Assembly (NCBI GenBank): GCA_022573895.1
Contig: JACZTB010000007.1
Coordinates: 1 to 62,399, forward strand
Length of the DNA stretch: 62,399 nt
Reading direction: 5' to 3'
Origin: Nitrososphaerota archaeon
GTDB lineage: Archaea; Thermoproteota; Nitrososphaeria; Nitrososphaerales; Nitrosopumilaceae
Part shown: piece by piece, positions 23,629-32,862 of the stretch
Layout: every line of letters begins with the position of its first letter
How positions within the stretch are numbered: position 1 is the first letter of the stretch
The notes under the pieces: model-generated
The model's database searches: none
Told to the model about the DNA's origin: nothing
Seen by the model: only the letters and a program-made list of their open reading frames with translations
Made by a program: the position numbers and the translations under genes

Positions 23629-24085
23629 TCAAGAAACAGTTGTCAGAACTGATAGACCAATAGTAGTTGATACAACAAATCATATTGCTGGCAGATTGTC
23701 ATCACATGTTGCAAAATTATTACTTGAAGGAAACAGAGTTTCGCTTGTAAATTGTGAGAAAATCATGTTAAGCGGAACTAGAGCAAACATTATCAAAGAA
23801 TATAGAGAGTTTTTGGAAATTAACAGTGTTATTAATCCAAAGCACGGACCTGTCCATTATAGAAGACCAGATACAATAATTGCAAAAATGATTCGTGGGA
23901 TGCTACCATATGAAAAAAAACCATCAGGTATTGAAGCATACAAAAGACTTCGAAGTTACATTGGTTCTCCAAAAGAATTAAAATCATTTAAAAAAATTCA
24001 ATTCGAAAAAGCAAAAATTAAAAAATCTATATCAAATTATACTACGATGGCAGAATTATGCAGGGTAATAGGGTGGACTGAATGA
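23621..24085 (+). CDS. rpl13: 50S ribosomal protein L13 (uL13)
   Basis: The 154 residues include VVDTTNHIAGRLSSHVAKLL, the KHGPVHYRRPDTIIAKMIRG segment and ML-PYEKKPSGIEAYKRLRSY, conserved in archaeal L13. TTG start within the end of rpl18e. Its stop overlaps the rps9 start by 4 bases. Confidence 0.96.
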   Translation: MASQETVVRTDRPIVVDTTNHIAGRLSSHVAKLLLEGNRVSLVNCEKIMLSGTRANIIKEYREFLEINSVINPKHGPVHYRRPDTIIAKMIRGMLPYEKKPSGIEAYKRLRSYIGSPKELKSFKKIQFEKAKIKKSISNYTTMAELCRVIGWTE

Positions 24086-24531
24086 CAACTCCAAAAACTG
24101 AAATTTATTTTGCAACTAGAAAAACATCTAGTGCACATGTATACATTACAAAAGGACAAGGTAAAGTTAGAATTAACAATGTTCCAGTTGAAATGATTCC
24201 ACAAGAAACTGCCCGCGAAGCAATTTTAGCACCATTAGAAATCACAGGTAATTTGAGAGAGAAAATAGATATTTCTGTTAGAGTAAGAGGAGGAGGTTTT
24301 ATGGGACAGGCAGGCGCTATTGCAACTGCAATATCAAGAGCGCTTACAGGATGGACAAAATCTAAAAAAGAACCAAAGGAGCATCCATTCCCAAAATCTA
24401 CTAGAGAAGACCTCCGAAAACGAATCACAGAATTTGATAAATATCTAATAAGCGGAGATGCCAGACAAAAAGAACCAAAGAAATTTGGCGGACCTGGTGC
24501 AAGAAGAAGAAAACAAAAATCATACCGTTAG
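24082..24531 (+). CDS. rps9: 30S ribosomal protein S9 (uS9)
   Basis: The 149-residue product shows FATRKTSSAHVYITKGQGKV near the start, GGGFMGQAGAIATAISRAL in the middle and the basic C-terminal tail GGPGARRRKQKSYR that reaches the P-site tRNA. In many archaea rpoN and rpoK follow; here a nucleotidyltransferase gene follows after 3 bases instead. Confidence 0.97.
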   Translation: MTTPKTEIYFATRKTSSAHVYITKGQGKVRINNVPVEMIPQETAREAILAPLEITGNLREKIDISVRVRGGGFMGQAGAIATAISRALTGWTKSKKEPKEHPFPKSTREDLRKRITEFDKYLISGDARQKEPKKFGGPGARRRKQKSYR

Positions 24532-24534
24532 GCT

Positions 24535-25254
24535 GTGAAGGCTATAATTTTAGCAGGTGGCAAAGGAACTAGAGGCAAACCATACACAGAATATTTTCCA
24601 AAAGCGATGATTCCTATTAATGGTAAGCCATTAATTGATTATGTTGTAAAATATCTAAAATCATTCAGTTTTGTAAAAGAGATCATTATAATTTCAGATT
24701 TTAATGGATTAGGAGGACAAATCAAAAACTATTTTGGAAATCAAAAAAACATCACTTTTGTTCAAGATTCACAAAGTGGTACAGGAGGAGACCTGTTGCA
24801 TATTGAAAAAAAACTCAAAGATGAATCAGTATTTTTGTTATGGTTTGCAGATAACTTGTGTGCAATAGATCTGAAAAAGATGAAAGAATTTTTCAGAGAG
24901 AAAAATAGTTCTGCATGTATTGCAATTAGAACAAAAAGGAGAGAAGAAACAGGATTTGCAATTGTGGAAGACGGAATTATAAAAGAATTCAAAGAAAAAC
25001 CAGTTATGAAATTGCAGTTGTCTGAATGTTTGGGTATCTACATGCTTGGAAAAGATATCATTAAACAAATCAAGGTAAAACAAAAACAAAATGAGATCAA
25101 TCTTTCATATGATATTTTACAGCAGCTATCAAAAGAAGGAAAAATTAGTGCTTACGACATTGGAGACAAGGAGTGGATTGATGTAGAATCGCCTATAGTT
25201 CTAGAAAGAAATGAAAAAATGGTAAAAAAGATCATAAAACAGATGGGACTTTAG
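24535..25254 (+). CDS. Nucleotidyltransferase (sugar-1-phosphate NTP transferase family)
   Basis: The 239-residue protein has the NTP-transferase signature MKAIILAGGKGTRGKPYTEY with FPKAMIPINGKPLIDYVV, LWFADNLCAID for metal binding and EFKEKPV. It should make an NDP-sugar from NTP and sugar-1-phosphate; substrates cannot be read from sequence. GTG start. It is the last gene of the rpoD-L18e-L13-S9 run, and its end overlaps leuD (convergent) by 23 bases. The family also contains GlmU-like and mannose-1-phosphate enzymes. Confidence 0.9.
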   Translation: MKAIILAGGKGTRGKPYTEYFPKAMIPINGKPLIDYVVKYLKSFSFVKEIIIISDFNGLGGQIKNYFGNQKNITFVQDSQSGTGGDLLHIEKKLKDESVFLLWFADNLCAIDLKKMKEFFREKNSSACIAIRTKRREETGFAIVEDGIIKEFKEKPVMKLQLSECLGIYMLGKDIIKQIKVKQKQNEINLSYDILQQLSKEGKISAYDIGDKEWIDVESPIVLERNEKMVKKIIKQMGL

Positions 25255-25819
25255 ACTTTCTTTCAAATTCAGATATTTTATCTTCAAATTGTAAAGTTTG
25301 TGTAATGTCATCCAAACCTTCTAAGAGAATTTTTTTCTTGTAAGGATCTATCTCAAAGGATATCTCTTCGGAACAAGTTTTTATGATTTGTGTTTCCAGA
25401 TCTACTTCAATTTTATCTAGTTCTTGTTGTTGTAGTTTCTCAACTATTTTTGGGTCTAAAGAAATTGGTAAAATTCCATTTTTCAAGCAGTTGCTAAAGA
25501 AAATATCTGCAAAAGAAGGTGCAATGATTACAGAAAAACCATAGTCTAGAAGTGCCCAAACTGCATGTTCTCTGCTAGAACCACATCCAAAATTATCTCC
25601 AGTTACCAGAATGTTAGAATTATCATATTTGGAATCATTTAAGACAAAATCAGATTTAATTTTCTCTTTTTCATCATATCGCCAATTATAGAACAAAAAT
25701 TTGCCAAATCCAGTTTTTTTAACTAATTTCAAGAATTGTTTTGGAACAATTTGATCAGTATCCACATTTACCTTATCAAGTGGAGTGATGATGCTCTTTA
25801 CTTTTTTGAAAGGTTCCAT
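25232..25819 (-). CDS. leuD: 3-isopropylmalate dehydratase small subunit (bacterial type)
   Basis: The 195-residue swivel-domain protein has [40 protein letters not shown] and FADIFFSNCLKNGILPI, typical of bacterial LeuD, including the long C-terminal region. With LeuC it isomerises 2- to 3-isopropylmalate in leucine synthesis. It follows leuC by one base. Confidence 0.93.
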   Translation of the reverse strand: MEPFKKVKSIITPLDKVNVDTDQIVPKQFLKLVKKTGFGKFLFYNWRYDEKEKIKSDFVLNDSKYDNSNILVTGDNFGCGSSREHAVWALLDYGFSVIIAPSFADIFFSNCLKNGILPISLDPKIVEKLQQQELDKIEVDLETQIIKTCSEEISFEIDPYKKKILLEGLDDITQTLQFEDKISEFERKSKVPSVL

Positions 25820-25820
25820 T

Positions 25821-27236
25821 CTAACTCAAACCCAATTCTCTGACATCTACAAAGTGTCCTTTAATTGCAGCAGCTGCTGCCATCACAGGGCTTACTAAAT
25901 GAGTTCTTCCGCCAGTTCCCTGTCTACCTTCAAAATTCCTGTTTGATGTGCTAGCACATCTTTCACCAGGAGACAAGATATCAGGATTCATTCCAAGACA
26001 CATACTACATCCAGATTCTCTCCATTCAAAATTAGCATTAATGAAAATTTTATCAAGACCAAGTTCTTCAGCTTGTTTTTTTACCATCTGAGAACCAGGA
26101 ACAACCATTGCTCGTACGTTTGGTGAAATTTTTTGTTCTTTGATTACTTTGGATGCTTCAATGAGATCTTCTAATCTTGCATTTGTGCATGAGCCAATAA
26201 ACACTCTATCAATTTTGATATCCATGATTGGAGTTCCAGGTTCAAGATCCATATACTCAAGTGCTTTTTCAGCACCTTTCTTTTGATTAGGATCACCTTT
26301 GGAAAATTCATCAGGAGATGGAATTGATTCAGTTACATCGCAAGTCATTCCCGGATTTGTACCCCAACTGACTTGAGGTGCAATGTCATTAATATTCAAA
26401 GTAAACTGTTTTTCAAATTTTGCGTCACTATCTGTTTTTAGATATTCTTTCCAGTAATCAACAAGAGATTCATAGTTTTTTGGGGTGTATTGTCTGCCTC
26501 TAAGATAATCAAAAGTCGTCTCATCAGGTTCAATCAAACCTGCACGTGCTCCAGATTCAATGGACATATTACAAATGGTCATTCTCTGCTCCATAGAAAG
26601 ATCAGTGATACCTTGACCACGATATTCAACTACAGTGCCAGTACCCCCTCCAGTTCCAATATTTTTGATTATTGAAAGTACTATATCCTTGGCAGTAACT
26701 GCATGAGGATTCTTTCTTTTTCCCTCTACTCTAATTTCAAATGATTTTGGTTTTTCTAACCATAAAGTTTGGGATGTTAAAACATGTTCAACCTCACTAG
26801 TTCCGATTCCAAGAGCTAATGCTCCAAAAGCCCCATGAGTTGACGTATGACTATCACCACAAACAATTGTAGTGCCAGGTAGGGTAATTCCTAATTCAGG
26901 GCCAATAACATGAACAATTCCCTGATTAGGACTGTTAATGTCAAATAATTTAATTCCAAAATCTTTACAGTTTTTTTCCAAAGTTTGGATTTGGACAGCT
27001 GAGGTTTGATCTAGTATGGGAAGGGACCTGTCATTTGTTGGGACATTATGATCCATTGTAGCAATAGTTAGATTAGGTCTTCGAACTTTTCTTTTATTCA
27101 TACGTAATCCATCAAAGGCTTGAGGGGATGTTACTTCATGTATAAGATGTCTATCAATATAGATTAGAGAAGGACCATTCTGTTTTCCAATAACAATATG
27201 AGATTCCCATATTTTTTCAAAAAGAGTTTTTCCCAT
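25821..27236 (-). CDS. leuC: 3-isopropylmalate dehydratase large subunit (bacterial type)
   Basis: From ATG 27236 the product begins [13 protein letters not shown], as in bacterial LeuC (about 471 residues). [20 protein letters not shown] and the cluster Cys set ([22 protein letters not shown]) bind the [4Fe-4S] centre. An upstream start at 27281 would add residues unlike the family. The gene begins one base after the small-subunit gene at 27238-27729, so four dehydratase genes form one run. Confidence 0.95.
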   Translation of the reverse strand: MGKTLFEKIWESHIVIGKQNGPSLIYIDRHLIHEVTSPQAFDGLRMNKRKVRRPNLTIATMDHNVPTNDRSLPILDQTSAVQIQTLEKNCKDFGIKLFDINSPNQGIVHVIGPELGITLPGTTIVCGDSHTSTHGAFGALALGIGTSEVEHVLTSQTLWLEKPKSFEIRVEGKRKNPHAVTAKDIVLSIIKNIGTGGGTGTVVEYRGQGITDLSMEQRMTICNMSIESGARAGLIEPDETTFDYLRGRQYTPKNYESLVDYWKEYLKTDSDAKFEKQFTLNINDIAPQVSWGTNPGMTCDVTESIPSPDEFSKGDPNQKKGAEKALEYMDLEPGTPIMDIKIDRVFIGSCTNARLEDLIEASKVIKEQKISPNVRAMVVPGSQMVKKQAEELGLDKIFINANFEWRESGCSMCLGMNPDILSPGERCASTSNRNFEGRQGTGGRTHLVSPVMAAAAAIKGHFVDVRELGLS

Positions 27237-27237
27237 T

Positions 27238-27729
27238 TTAATCCTGGTCTGGTTTGTACTTGAAGATACCACCTGCAGCAATTATCTTTCCAATAATTTC
27301 CGAAAAGGGTTTCATTTTGTATGTCTGATTTTTGGTGATATTTTTAATTTCGTTGGTAGATAGGGTAATATCTATTTCATCACCTTCTGAAATTCCGTTA
27401 TATGCATCTTCATCAATTTCAATTGGTAACAAAAACGCACCATCAACTGCATTTCGATAAAAAATCCTTGCAAAAGATAATGCAAGTATAGCCTTTATTC
27501 CAGAATGAGACAAAGCAATAGGAGCATGTTCACGAGATGAACCACATCCAAAATTTCTGCCAGACAAAATAAAATCACCTTCTTTTACCTTAGAGTGAAA
27601 ATCAGGATCCAATCCCTCCATGGCGTGAGTGGCAAGTTCAGCATAATCATGTATTTTCAGATATTGACCTGGAATAATTACGTCAGTATCAATATTATCT
27701 TGTGCGTATTTTATGATATTACCTTTCAT
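27238..27729 (-). CDS. Archaeal-type aconitase-family small subunit (isopropylmalate or homoaconitate)
   Basis: The 163-residue swivel-domain protein is the short archaeal form: [39 protein letters not shown] and [19 protein letters not shown]. The YL-KI loop after Q-G-Y is the substrate-choosing loop in this family; YLRT is known for homoaconitase and YLVY for isopropylmalate isomerase, and YLKI fits neither exactly. It overlaps the large-subunit gene by 4 bases. Since a separate bacterial-type LeuCD pair follows, this pair may serve lysine synthesis by the aminoadipate route. Confidence 0.85.
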   Translation of the reverse strand: MKGNIIKYAQDNIDTDVIIPGQYLKIHDYAELATHAMEGLDPDFHSKVKEGDFILSGRNFGCGSSREHAPIALSHSGIKAILALSFARIFYRNAVDGAFLLPIEIDEDAYNGISEGDEIDITLSTNEIKNITKNQTYKMKPFSEIIGKIIAAGGIFKYKPDQD

Positions 27730-28997
27730 TTCAAATCCCTCGGATCAGTAATTTTTCCAGTAACTGCTGAGGCTGCTGCGACTAGTGGAGAAGCAAGATA
27801 TGTTTGTGATTCGATATGACCCATTCTGCCAGGGAAGTTTCGATTTGTAGTACTTATACAGATTTCATCTTTTGCCAAGACGCCCATATGCGCACCACAA
27901 CACGCTCCACAGGTTGGAGGTCCAATTGTTGCACCAGCGTCCAAGAAAATTTTCAAAAGGCCATTTTCCATTGCACGTTGATAAATTGAAATTGCTGCAG
28001 GTAAAATTTCAGTTCTAATCTTTACTTTTCTTCCTTTGAGAATTTTTGCTACTGCTACTAAATCTTCGTATTTTGCACCGGTACAAGATCCAATGTATGA
28101 TTTATCCAATTCAACAGAGGGAGCTTCTCTTACAACTGAAATATTATCAGGAGAAAATGGTTTTGCAACAATAGGTTCCATCTCTGAACTTTCATATTCA
28201 AATACTTTGGCGTATTCTGCATCATCGTCACCATGTACCGAATTTACATTTGTGGCGCCTCTACTAGTAAGATAATCAATCACTTTTTGATCTGGTTCTA
28301 CAATTCCATTCTTTGCGCCTGCTTCGGTGGTCATATTACATAGTGTTAGTCTACTTTGTACCGACATTTCATCAACTCCACTTCCACCAAACTGCATGGT
28401 TCTATATGCGCCACCATCAGTTCCTATATCCCCAATTATTTTTAGAATCAAATCTTTGGCCATTACGTGATCTGGTAATTTTCCATTTATCTTAAAGTAA
28501 TAAGTTTCTGGAACCTTAAACCAAATCCTTCCGTTCAATAAGACATAAGCAATATCAGTATGTCCTAATCCACAAGCAAATGCACCTAAAGCACCAGTTG
28601 TGTTAGTGTGAGAATCCCCACCAACATAAACATCGCCGGGCATTACCAAAGCTTCTTCATGAGACAATGTATGACAAATACCGTATTGTCCCATACCATA
28701 TTTGAAGTGTTTTTCAATTCCATATTTTTTTGTAAAGTTTGATAATTTTACAATGTTTTCTGCTGAAACTTTTTCTGCAGAAGGAACAAAGTGATCTTCA
28801 GCTACCCAAACTTTTGCAGGATCCCATAATTTATCAACTGAAATTCCTTGATTTTGTAGTTTCTCAAAGACCTTGATGACGCCGGGTCCTGAGACATCAT
28901 GAATCATTACTTTGTCAACATTAGCAAAAACAACATCATCAGGAGAAACTTGTGGTTTTCCAGATGCACGTGCAAGAATCTTCTCAACAATATTCAT
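27726..28997 (-). CDS. Archaeal-type aconitase-family large subunit (isopropylmalate or homoaconitate)
   Basis: About 423 residues of archaeal LeuC/HacA type: MNIVEKILARASGKPQVSPD, YVGGDSHTNTTGALGAFACG, cluster Cys at SCTGAKYEDL and CGACCGAHMG. It pairs with the small subunit at 27238-27729. The GTG at 29003 is an alternative start; ATG 28997 gives the usual N-terminus. It is the first gene of the four-gene dehydratase run; the divergent cofE gene starts 74 bases upstream, so the two likely share a promoter region. Confidence 0.88.
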   Translation of the reverse strand: MNIVEKILARASGKPQVSPDDVVFANVDKVMIHDVSGPGVIKVFEKLQNQGISVDKLWDPAKVWVAEDHFVPSAEKVSAENIVKLSNFTKKYGIEKHFKYGMGQYGICHTLSHEEALVMPGDVYVGGDSHTNTTGALGAFACGLGHTDIAYVLLNGRIWFKVPETYYFKINGKLPDHVMAKDLILKIIGDIGTDGGAYRTMQFGGSGVDEMSVQSRLTLCNMTTEAGAKNGIVEPDQKVIDYLTSRGATNVNSVHGDDDAEYAKVFEYESSEMEPIVAKPFSPDNISVVREAPSVELDKSYIGSCTGAKYEDLVAVAKILKGRKVKIRTEILPAAISIYQRAMENGLLKIFLDAGATIGPPTCGACCGAHMGVLAKDEICISTTNRNFPGRMGHIESQTYLASPLVAAASAVTGKITDPRDLK

Positions 28998-29070
28998 AAA
29001 CACAAAAGCTTGTTCTACAGATTAAAAGCTTTTCAGAACAATAAAAAAGAAAAGGAGTGCTTAGAATATT

Positions 29071-29847
29071 ATGCAACTAACTGTTTTACCACTTTTAGCA
29101 GAGAGAATGGAAGAAAAATTTGATGTTTTTAAGGTCTTATTTGAAACATTAGAAAAAAACAATACAAAATTGCAAGATGGAGATGTTTTAGTAATTTCAA
29201 CAAAATATATCTCAAATTCTCAGGGAAGAATTATTGAACTACAAAAAATTAGAATCTCAGATGAAGGTTCAGAAATTTCAAAAAAGTTTCAGTTAAAACC
29301 TGAAATTGCTGAAATTATAATCAGAGAGTCTGATAAAATTTTTGGTGGCATCAGTGGATTTGTAATTACGTCAGCAGATAGTATAATGGCACCAAATGCG
29401 GGGATTGACAAATCTAATGCAAAAAAAGGAAGAGTAATTCTATATCCAACAAATCCATTTCTTATTGCAGAGCAGATTCACAGAAAAATTTTCTTGAAAT
29501 TATTCATTCATGTAGGAATAATTCTAGTAGATAGTAGACTAATGCCAGGAAGAATTGGAACATCAGGAGTTGCAATTGCATGTGCTGGGATTGAACCAGT
29601 TTTAGATATGAGGGCAAAAAAAGATCTTGACGGCAATCCATTAAAAGTAACATTTCAGGCAGTAGTTGATAATCTTGCAACAATTGCAAATCACAAGATG
29701 GGTGAAGGTGCGGAGTCAAAACCATTTGCCATAGTTAGAAATTCAGGTGCAAAACTTACGGATAGAAAAATAAGCCATTCAGAGATGGCAATATCTCCGG
29801 ATCAATGTGTTTACGTTAGAGGATTATCAAACCCTGTAAAGATCTAG
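29071..29847 (+). CDS. cofE: Coenzyme F420-0:L-glutamate ligase family protein
   Basis: The 258-residue protein shows CofE features: VISTKYISNSQGR, PNAGIDKSNAKKGRVILYP and a C-terminal GAKLTDRKIS. CofE adds glutamates to F420-0 with GTP. F420 is known in thaumarchaea, so the call is natural, but substrate is taken from the family and some CofE-like proteins differ. No other F420 gene adjoins. ATG start, divergent from the dehydratase run. Confidence 0.85.
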   Translation: MQLTVLPLLAERMEEKFDVFKVLFETLEKNNTKLQDGDVLVISTKYISNSQGRIIELQKIRISDEGSEISKKFQLKPEIAEIIIRESDKIFGGISGFVITSADSIMAPNAGIDKSNAKKGRVILYPTNPFLIAEQIHRKIFLKLFIHVGIILVDSRLMPGRIGTSGVAIACAGIEPVLDMRAKKDLDGNPLKVTFQAVVDNLATIANHKMGEGAESKPFAIVRNSGAKLTDRKISHSEMAISPDQCVYVRGLSNPVKI

Positions 29848-29896
29848 AATTCTAGTTTATTCTGTTTTAAATAGAGGTATTTTGATGTACTGAATA

Positions 29897-30451
29897 ATGG
29901 AATACCTTACTACATATCCTAAGACAATTTCATTTCTTGATGGATTAAAACACAAGATTAATGTTGATAGTAAAGATGGAGTTGAGCAACTTCACATTGT
30001 GGTAAAGAAGAGTTTTGAAGAATTGATGAAAATTTTTACAGAAGAAGGATTCACCAAAGTAAAATTTGAGCACAAACAACCAGAACAAATTGGAAATGGA
30101 CTTAATCTAAAGTTAAAAAAACCATGGGAGATGCACATTAGAATGGTTGATCTCAAAAAAGGATTAATTGGAATTCATGCAGAAGTAGAGGTTTCAAGAG
30201 ACTATCTTCAACATCTATTCTCTCAGAGAACTCCAGTTGTTTATGAAGTAGAAGAGATTCTAAAAAAATATCATGTAGAGTATGACATTTGGTACGACAA
30301 AATAAAGAAAAATGTTCATGTAATTTTAGATAACTATAAAGTTAAACTTGAAACTCCAAGCATTCCAGTATTTGCATGGAAACCAATGTTATTTGTAATT
30401 GGAACAGTTGCTGCTTTTTATGGTTGGAAGTACTTCAACACAATCTGGTAG
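29897..30451 (+). CDS. Hypothetical tail-anchored protein
   Basis: The 184 residues begin soluble (MEYLTTYPKTISFLDGLKHK; long alpha/beta region with HIRMVDLKKGLIGIHAEVEV) and end with one hydrophobic helix (PMLFVIGTVAAFYGWKYF), so the bulk should face the cytosol with a C-terminal anchor. Family not recognised. It lies 49 bases after cofE on the same strand and may be cotranscribed. Confidence 0.7.
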   Translation: MEYLTTYPKTISFLDGLKHKINVDSKDGVEQLHIVVKKSFEELMKIFTEEGFTKVKFEHKQPEQIGNGLNLKLKKPWEMHIRMVDLKKGLIGIHAEVEVSRDYLQHLFSQRTPVVYEVEEILKKYHVEYDIWYDKIKKNVHVILDNYKVKLETPSIPVFAWKPMLFVIGTVAAFYGWKYFNTIW

Positions 30452-30452
30452 T

Positions 30453-30785
30453 TTAAACTCCCAGAGTTTCAGCCTTGGTTAATTCTAAAAATACCTTATC
30501 TCCAACTGAAAGACCCATGTCTTTGTATTCGTGCATTTCAAGTTTTAATTGAGTAATACTTCCTTGCATTCCCATACCGCCCCCCATGCCACCAGAAATC
30601 ATCTTGTTTAGATCCTTCATCATGTCGTTCATGTTTGTAAATCCCATGACCTTGGGGCTTCCAAGAGAAGGTTGTGGGTTTTGAGATGCTTCTTTAAGGT
30701 CTTTAATTGAGGACAATGAGACTAGTACATATGGTGCCCCATCAGGTGCTGAATCAATACTTTTGACTACAAATTCTTTCTTCAT
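30453..30785 (-). CDS. Hypothetical protein with Gly/Met-rich loop
   Basis: The 110-residue protein has a beta-strand start (KEFVVKSIDSAPDGAPYVLV), a Met/Gly-rich stretch ISGGMGGGMGMQG at about 63-75 and a C-terminal SVGDKVFLELTKAE that looks like a barrel strand. Family unknown. The Met/Gly loop might touch metal or RNA; there is no Cys or His set to support that. Convergent with the tail-anchored gene, one base apart. Confidence 0.65.
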   Translation of the reverse strand: MKKEFVVKSIDSAPDGAPYVLVSLSSIKDLKEASQNPQPSLGSPKVMGFTNMNDMMKDLNKMISGGMGGGMGMQGSITQLKLEMHEYKDMGLSVGDKVFLELTKAETLGV

Positions 30786-30887
30786 CTATGAAATGATTAA
30801 TTCATGCCATATAATTTTAATTTTAAGGTGAATTTGACCCAATTTCACTGGGTTTGAAGATTTAATTACAATTTTTAGGATTTTAGA

Positions 30888-31424
30888 TTGTTGCCAGAAA
30901 ATTTAAAAACAACATTACGGTATTACGGAATTTCACCATGGGAAATTGAAGTCCTGTATGGATTTCTAAACTCTCACTTTACTGTCATTCAAGATGAAAT
31001 TGAACCAGACGATAAGGATTTTGTGAGTTTCTTAGAAATTGAAATTCCTCTTACATTTAATGAAGCATTTTTCCAATGGTTTGATTTCAGACGCTGGGAA
31101 AAAGTCAAATCAATTATCAAAGAGATGAAGCGAAGGAGAGGTAGTGGTAATGCTATAAAAATTAAAATCAACTTTTCTGGAAATCCAAGAATTATTTTTA
31201 TTATTGATGCTGCAGACAGACAATGGTTCAATAATGCTGTGGAGAAAATTGATTTTGTTTTAGAGTTATTGCCGTATCATCTGGATCCTAAAAAACTACC
31301 ATTAGGAATTTTAGAAATTATGTACAAGTATGATTCAAAATCAATTAGGTGGCGACTCGACACAGCATCATCTGAAAATAAGAAATATGCTTTCAAAGAA
31401 GATTCCTGGAAACAAATTACTTGA
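30888..31424 (+). CDS. Hypothetical protein, 178 residues
   Basis: TTG start. The protein has acidic and aromatic N-terminal half (YYGISPWEIEVLYGFLNSHF), a basic stretch SIIKEMKRRRGSGNAIKIK at about 86-103, and FIIDAADRQWFNNAVEKIDF. No family recognised, no Cys, no signal. The strand-rich RIIFIIDAADRQWF piece suggests an alpha/beta fold. Its 3' end overlaps the next, convergent gene by 8 bases. Confidence 0.65.
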   Translation: MLPENLKTTLRYYGISPWEIEVLYGFLNSHFTVIQDEIEPDDKDFVSFLEIEIPLTFNEAFFQWFDFRRWEKVKSIIKEMKRRRGSGNAIKIKINFSGNPRIIFIIDAADRQWFNNAVEKIDFVLELLPYHLDPKKLPLGILEIMYKYDSKSIRWRLDTASSENKKYAFKEDSWKQIT

Positions 31425-31857
31425 GATCTTTTTGTAACGGTTCTAATAATTTGTGGAGTTCTTTGTATTTTGATTCTATAAATTCCAAAGCAGCAGCTAA
31501 TCTCTTTGATTTTCCATACTTGTAACGAATAAGTTCACGATGATGCCAATATGTTTTGTTTTCATCAACTAAGATAGTTGTAAAATAATCTGTTCCTTTC
31601 AAATTATCAGGTAGTTGTGTATCATATGGAAATAACATATCTACAATAAACCACTCATCTCCATCAGGATAATCAGAACCAGTTTCTACATCAAAAAACA
31701 CATGAAGTAAATCGGACTGCATTAAACCGTCATCATTTATAGAAGGATGTTTTATAGGTGATTTTTTGAAATCTAGATTGATTAATTCGGGTTGAAAGAA
31801 ACCCTTGATAATTGATCTTCGAAATATTTTATTTGCGTCAATAATGTTCAATAGCAC
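31417..31857 (-). CDS. Hypothetical protein, 146 residues
   Basis: Family not recognised. The sequence is soluble, with an acidic mid part (HVFFDVETGSDYPDGDEWFI) and a basic helical end (IRYKYGKSKRLAAALEFIES). No motif I can name. ATG start; same strand as the oxidoreductase genes downstream but 43 bases or more removed from them on the upstream side of its own stop. Confidence 0.6.
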   Translation of the reverse strand: MLLNIIDANKIFRRSIIKGFFQPELINLDFKKSPIKHPSINDDGLMQSDLLHVFFDVETGSDYPDGDEWFIVDMLFPYDTQLPDNLKGTDYFTTILVDENKTYWHHRELIRYKYGKSKRLAAALEFIESKYKELHKLLEPLQKDLK

Positions 31858-31899
31858 AATTATCTACAAACTAGTCTTTAACTTGTTAGGTACCTAGCT

Positions 31900-32862
31900 C
31901 TAAACTTCTAAAGAATCAAGAATTTTTGAAACATCTGTTATAGGTAACCCGTTTTCTGAAATCTTTTGCTTGGCAGGAGGGTTTTCAAGGTAATTTGGAA
32001 TTTGATCTTTCAGACGAACATCATATGACGAAATGAGTTCGTTTTGATAAAATATGCCTATGGGTATCTTAGTTCCCCACTCTAAAGATTTTATCAAGGC
32101 TTGTGATAGTTTTTCATTAACTTCAACTGCGTCATCATAATGCACAAAAGGATCAAATTTAGTATCCTCAAGTTTGTAAATTCTTGAATGTCTTTCCATT
32201 GATTCTTGGGCCAAATCTACACCAGCATACCAATCTCTCGTATTGATATCATTGTAAGTAGGACATGGTTGTAAAACATCAAGAAATGCTAGACCTTTGT
32301 GTTTCACAGCTTTGATTATCAAATCTTTAAGATGTCGGACATCATAAGAGTAACCTCGAGCAACAAATGTAAAACCACTTGCTACAGCCAAACCAATTGG
32401 GTTGACATCAAAATTTGTATTTGGGGAAGGCAATGATTTTGTTTGTTCTCCAAGTTTTAGAGTAGGAGATGCTTGGCCCTTTGTTAACCCATAAACACCA
32501 TTATCAAAAATTATGTAAGTCATGTCAACATTTCGTCTTCCAGCTGCAACAAAATGACCAGCTCCTATTCCTAGTCCATCACCATCTCCACCAACTGCAA
32601 CTACGGTCATCTCAGGATTTGCAAGTTTTCCACCTTGAGCAAAAGTAAGAACTCGACCGTGCAAAGTATGAATTCCGTATGTGTTGATAAAGTGAGAAGT
32701 TTTTCCAGAACAACCAATTCCCGAAAAAATTGTTGCCTTGTCTCGTTCTATTCCCATTTCTGCTAATGCCATCTGTAATGCATTTACTATTCCAAAATCC
32801 CCACAGCCAGGACACCAGTCATTATGTACATCAGTTTTGTAGTCAGCAAGTTTAAGCGCCAT
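31900..32862 (-). CDS. 2-oxoacid:ferredoxin oxidoreductase, beta subunit
   Basis: The 320-residue TPP-binding subunit has [53 protein letters not shown] (TPP/Mg site) and [16 protein letters not shown]. With the alpha subunit it oxidises pyruvate or 2-oxoglutarate to the acyl-CoA, reducing ferredoxin. No ferredoxin domain is fused, as in the two-subunit crenarchaeal enzymes. Overlaps the alpha gene by 11 bases. Confidence 0.95.
   Translation of the reverse strand: MALKLADYKTDVHNDWCPGCGDFGIVNALQMALAEMGIERDKATIFSGIGCSGKTSHFINTYGIHTLHGRVLTFAQGGKLANPEMTVVAVGGDGDGLGIGAGHFVAAGRRNVDMTYIIFDNGVYGLTKGQASPTLKLGEQTKSLPSPNTNFDVNPIGLAVASGFTFVARGYSYDVRHLKDLIIKAVKHKGLAFLDVLQPCPTYNDINTRDWYAGVDLAQESMERHSRIYKLEDTKFDPFVHYDDAVEVNEKLSQALIKSLEWGTKIPIGIFYQNELISSYDVRLKDQIPNYLENPPAKQKISENGLPITDVSKILDSLEV

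Noticed and set aside
27237-27281. Upstream start of leuC
   Set aside because: The added 15 residues do not resemble LeuC N-termini and overlap the previous gene; ATG 27236 gives the usual start.
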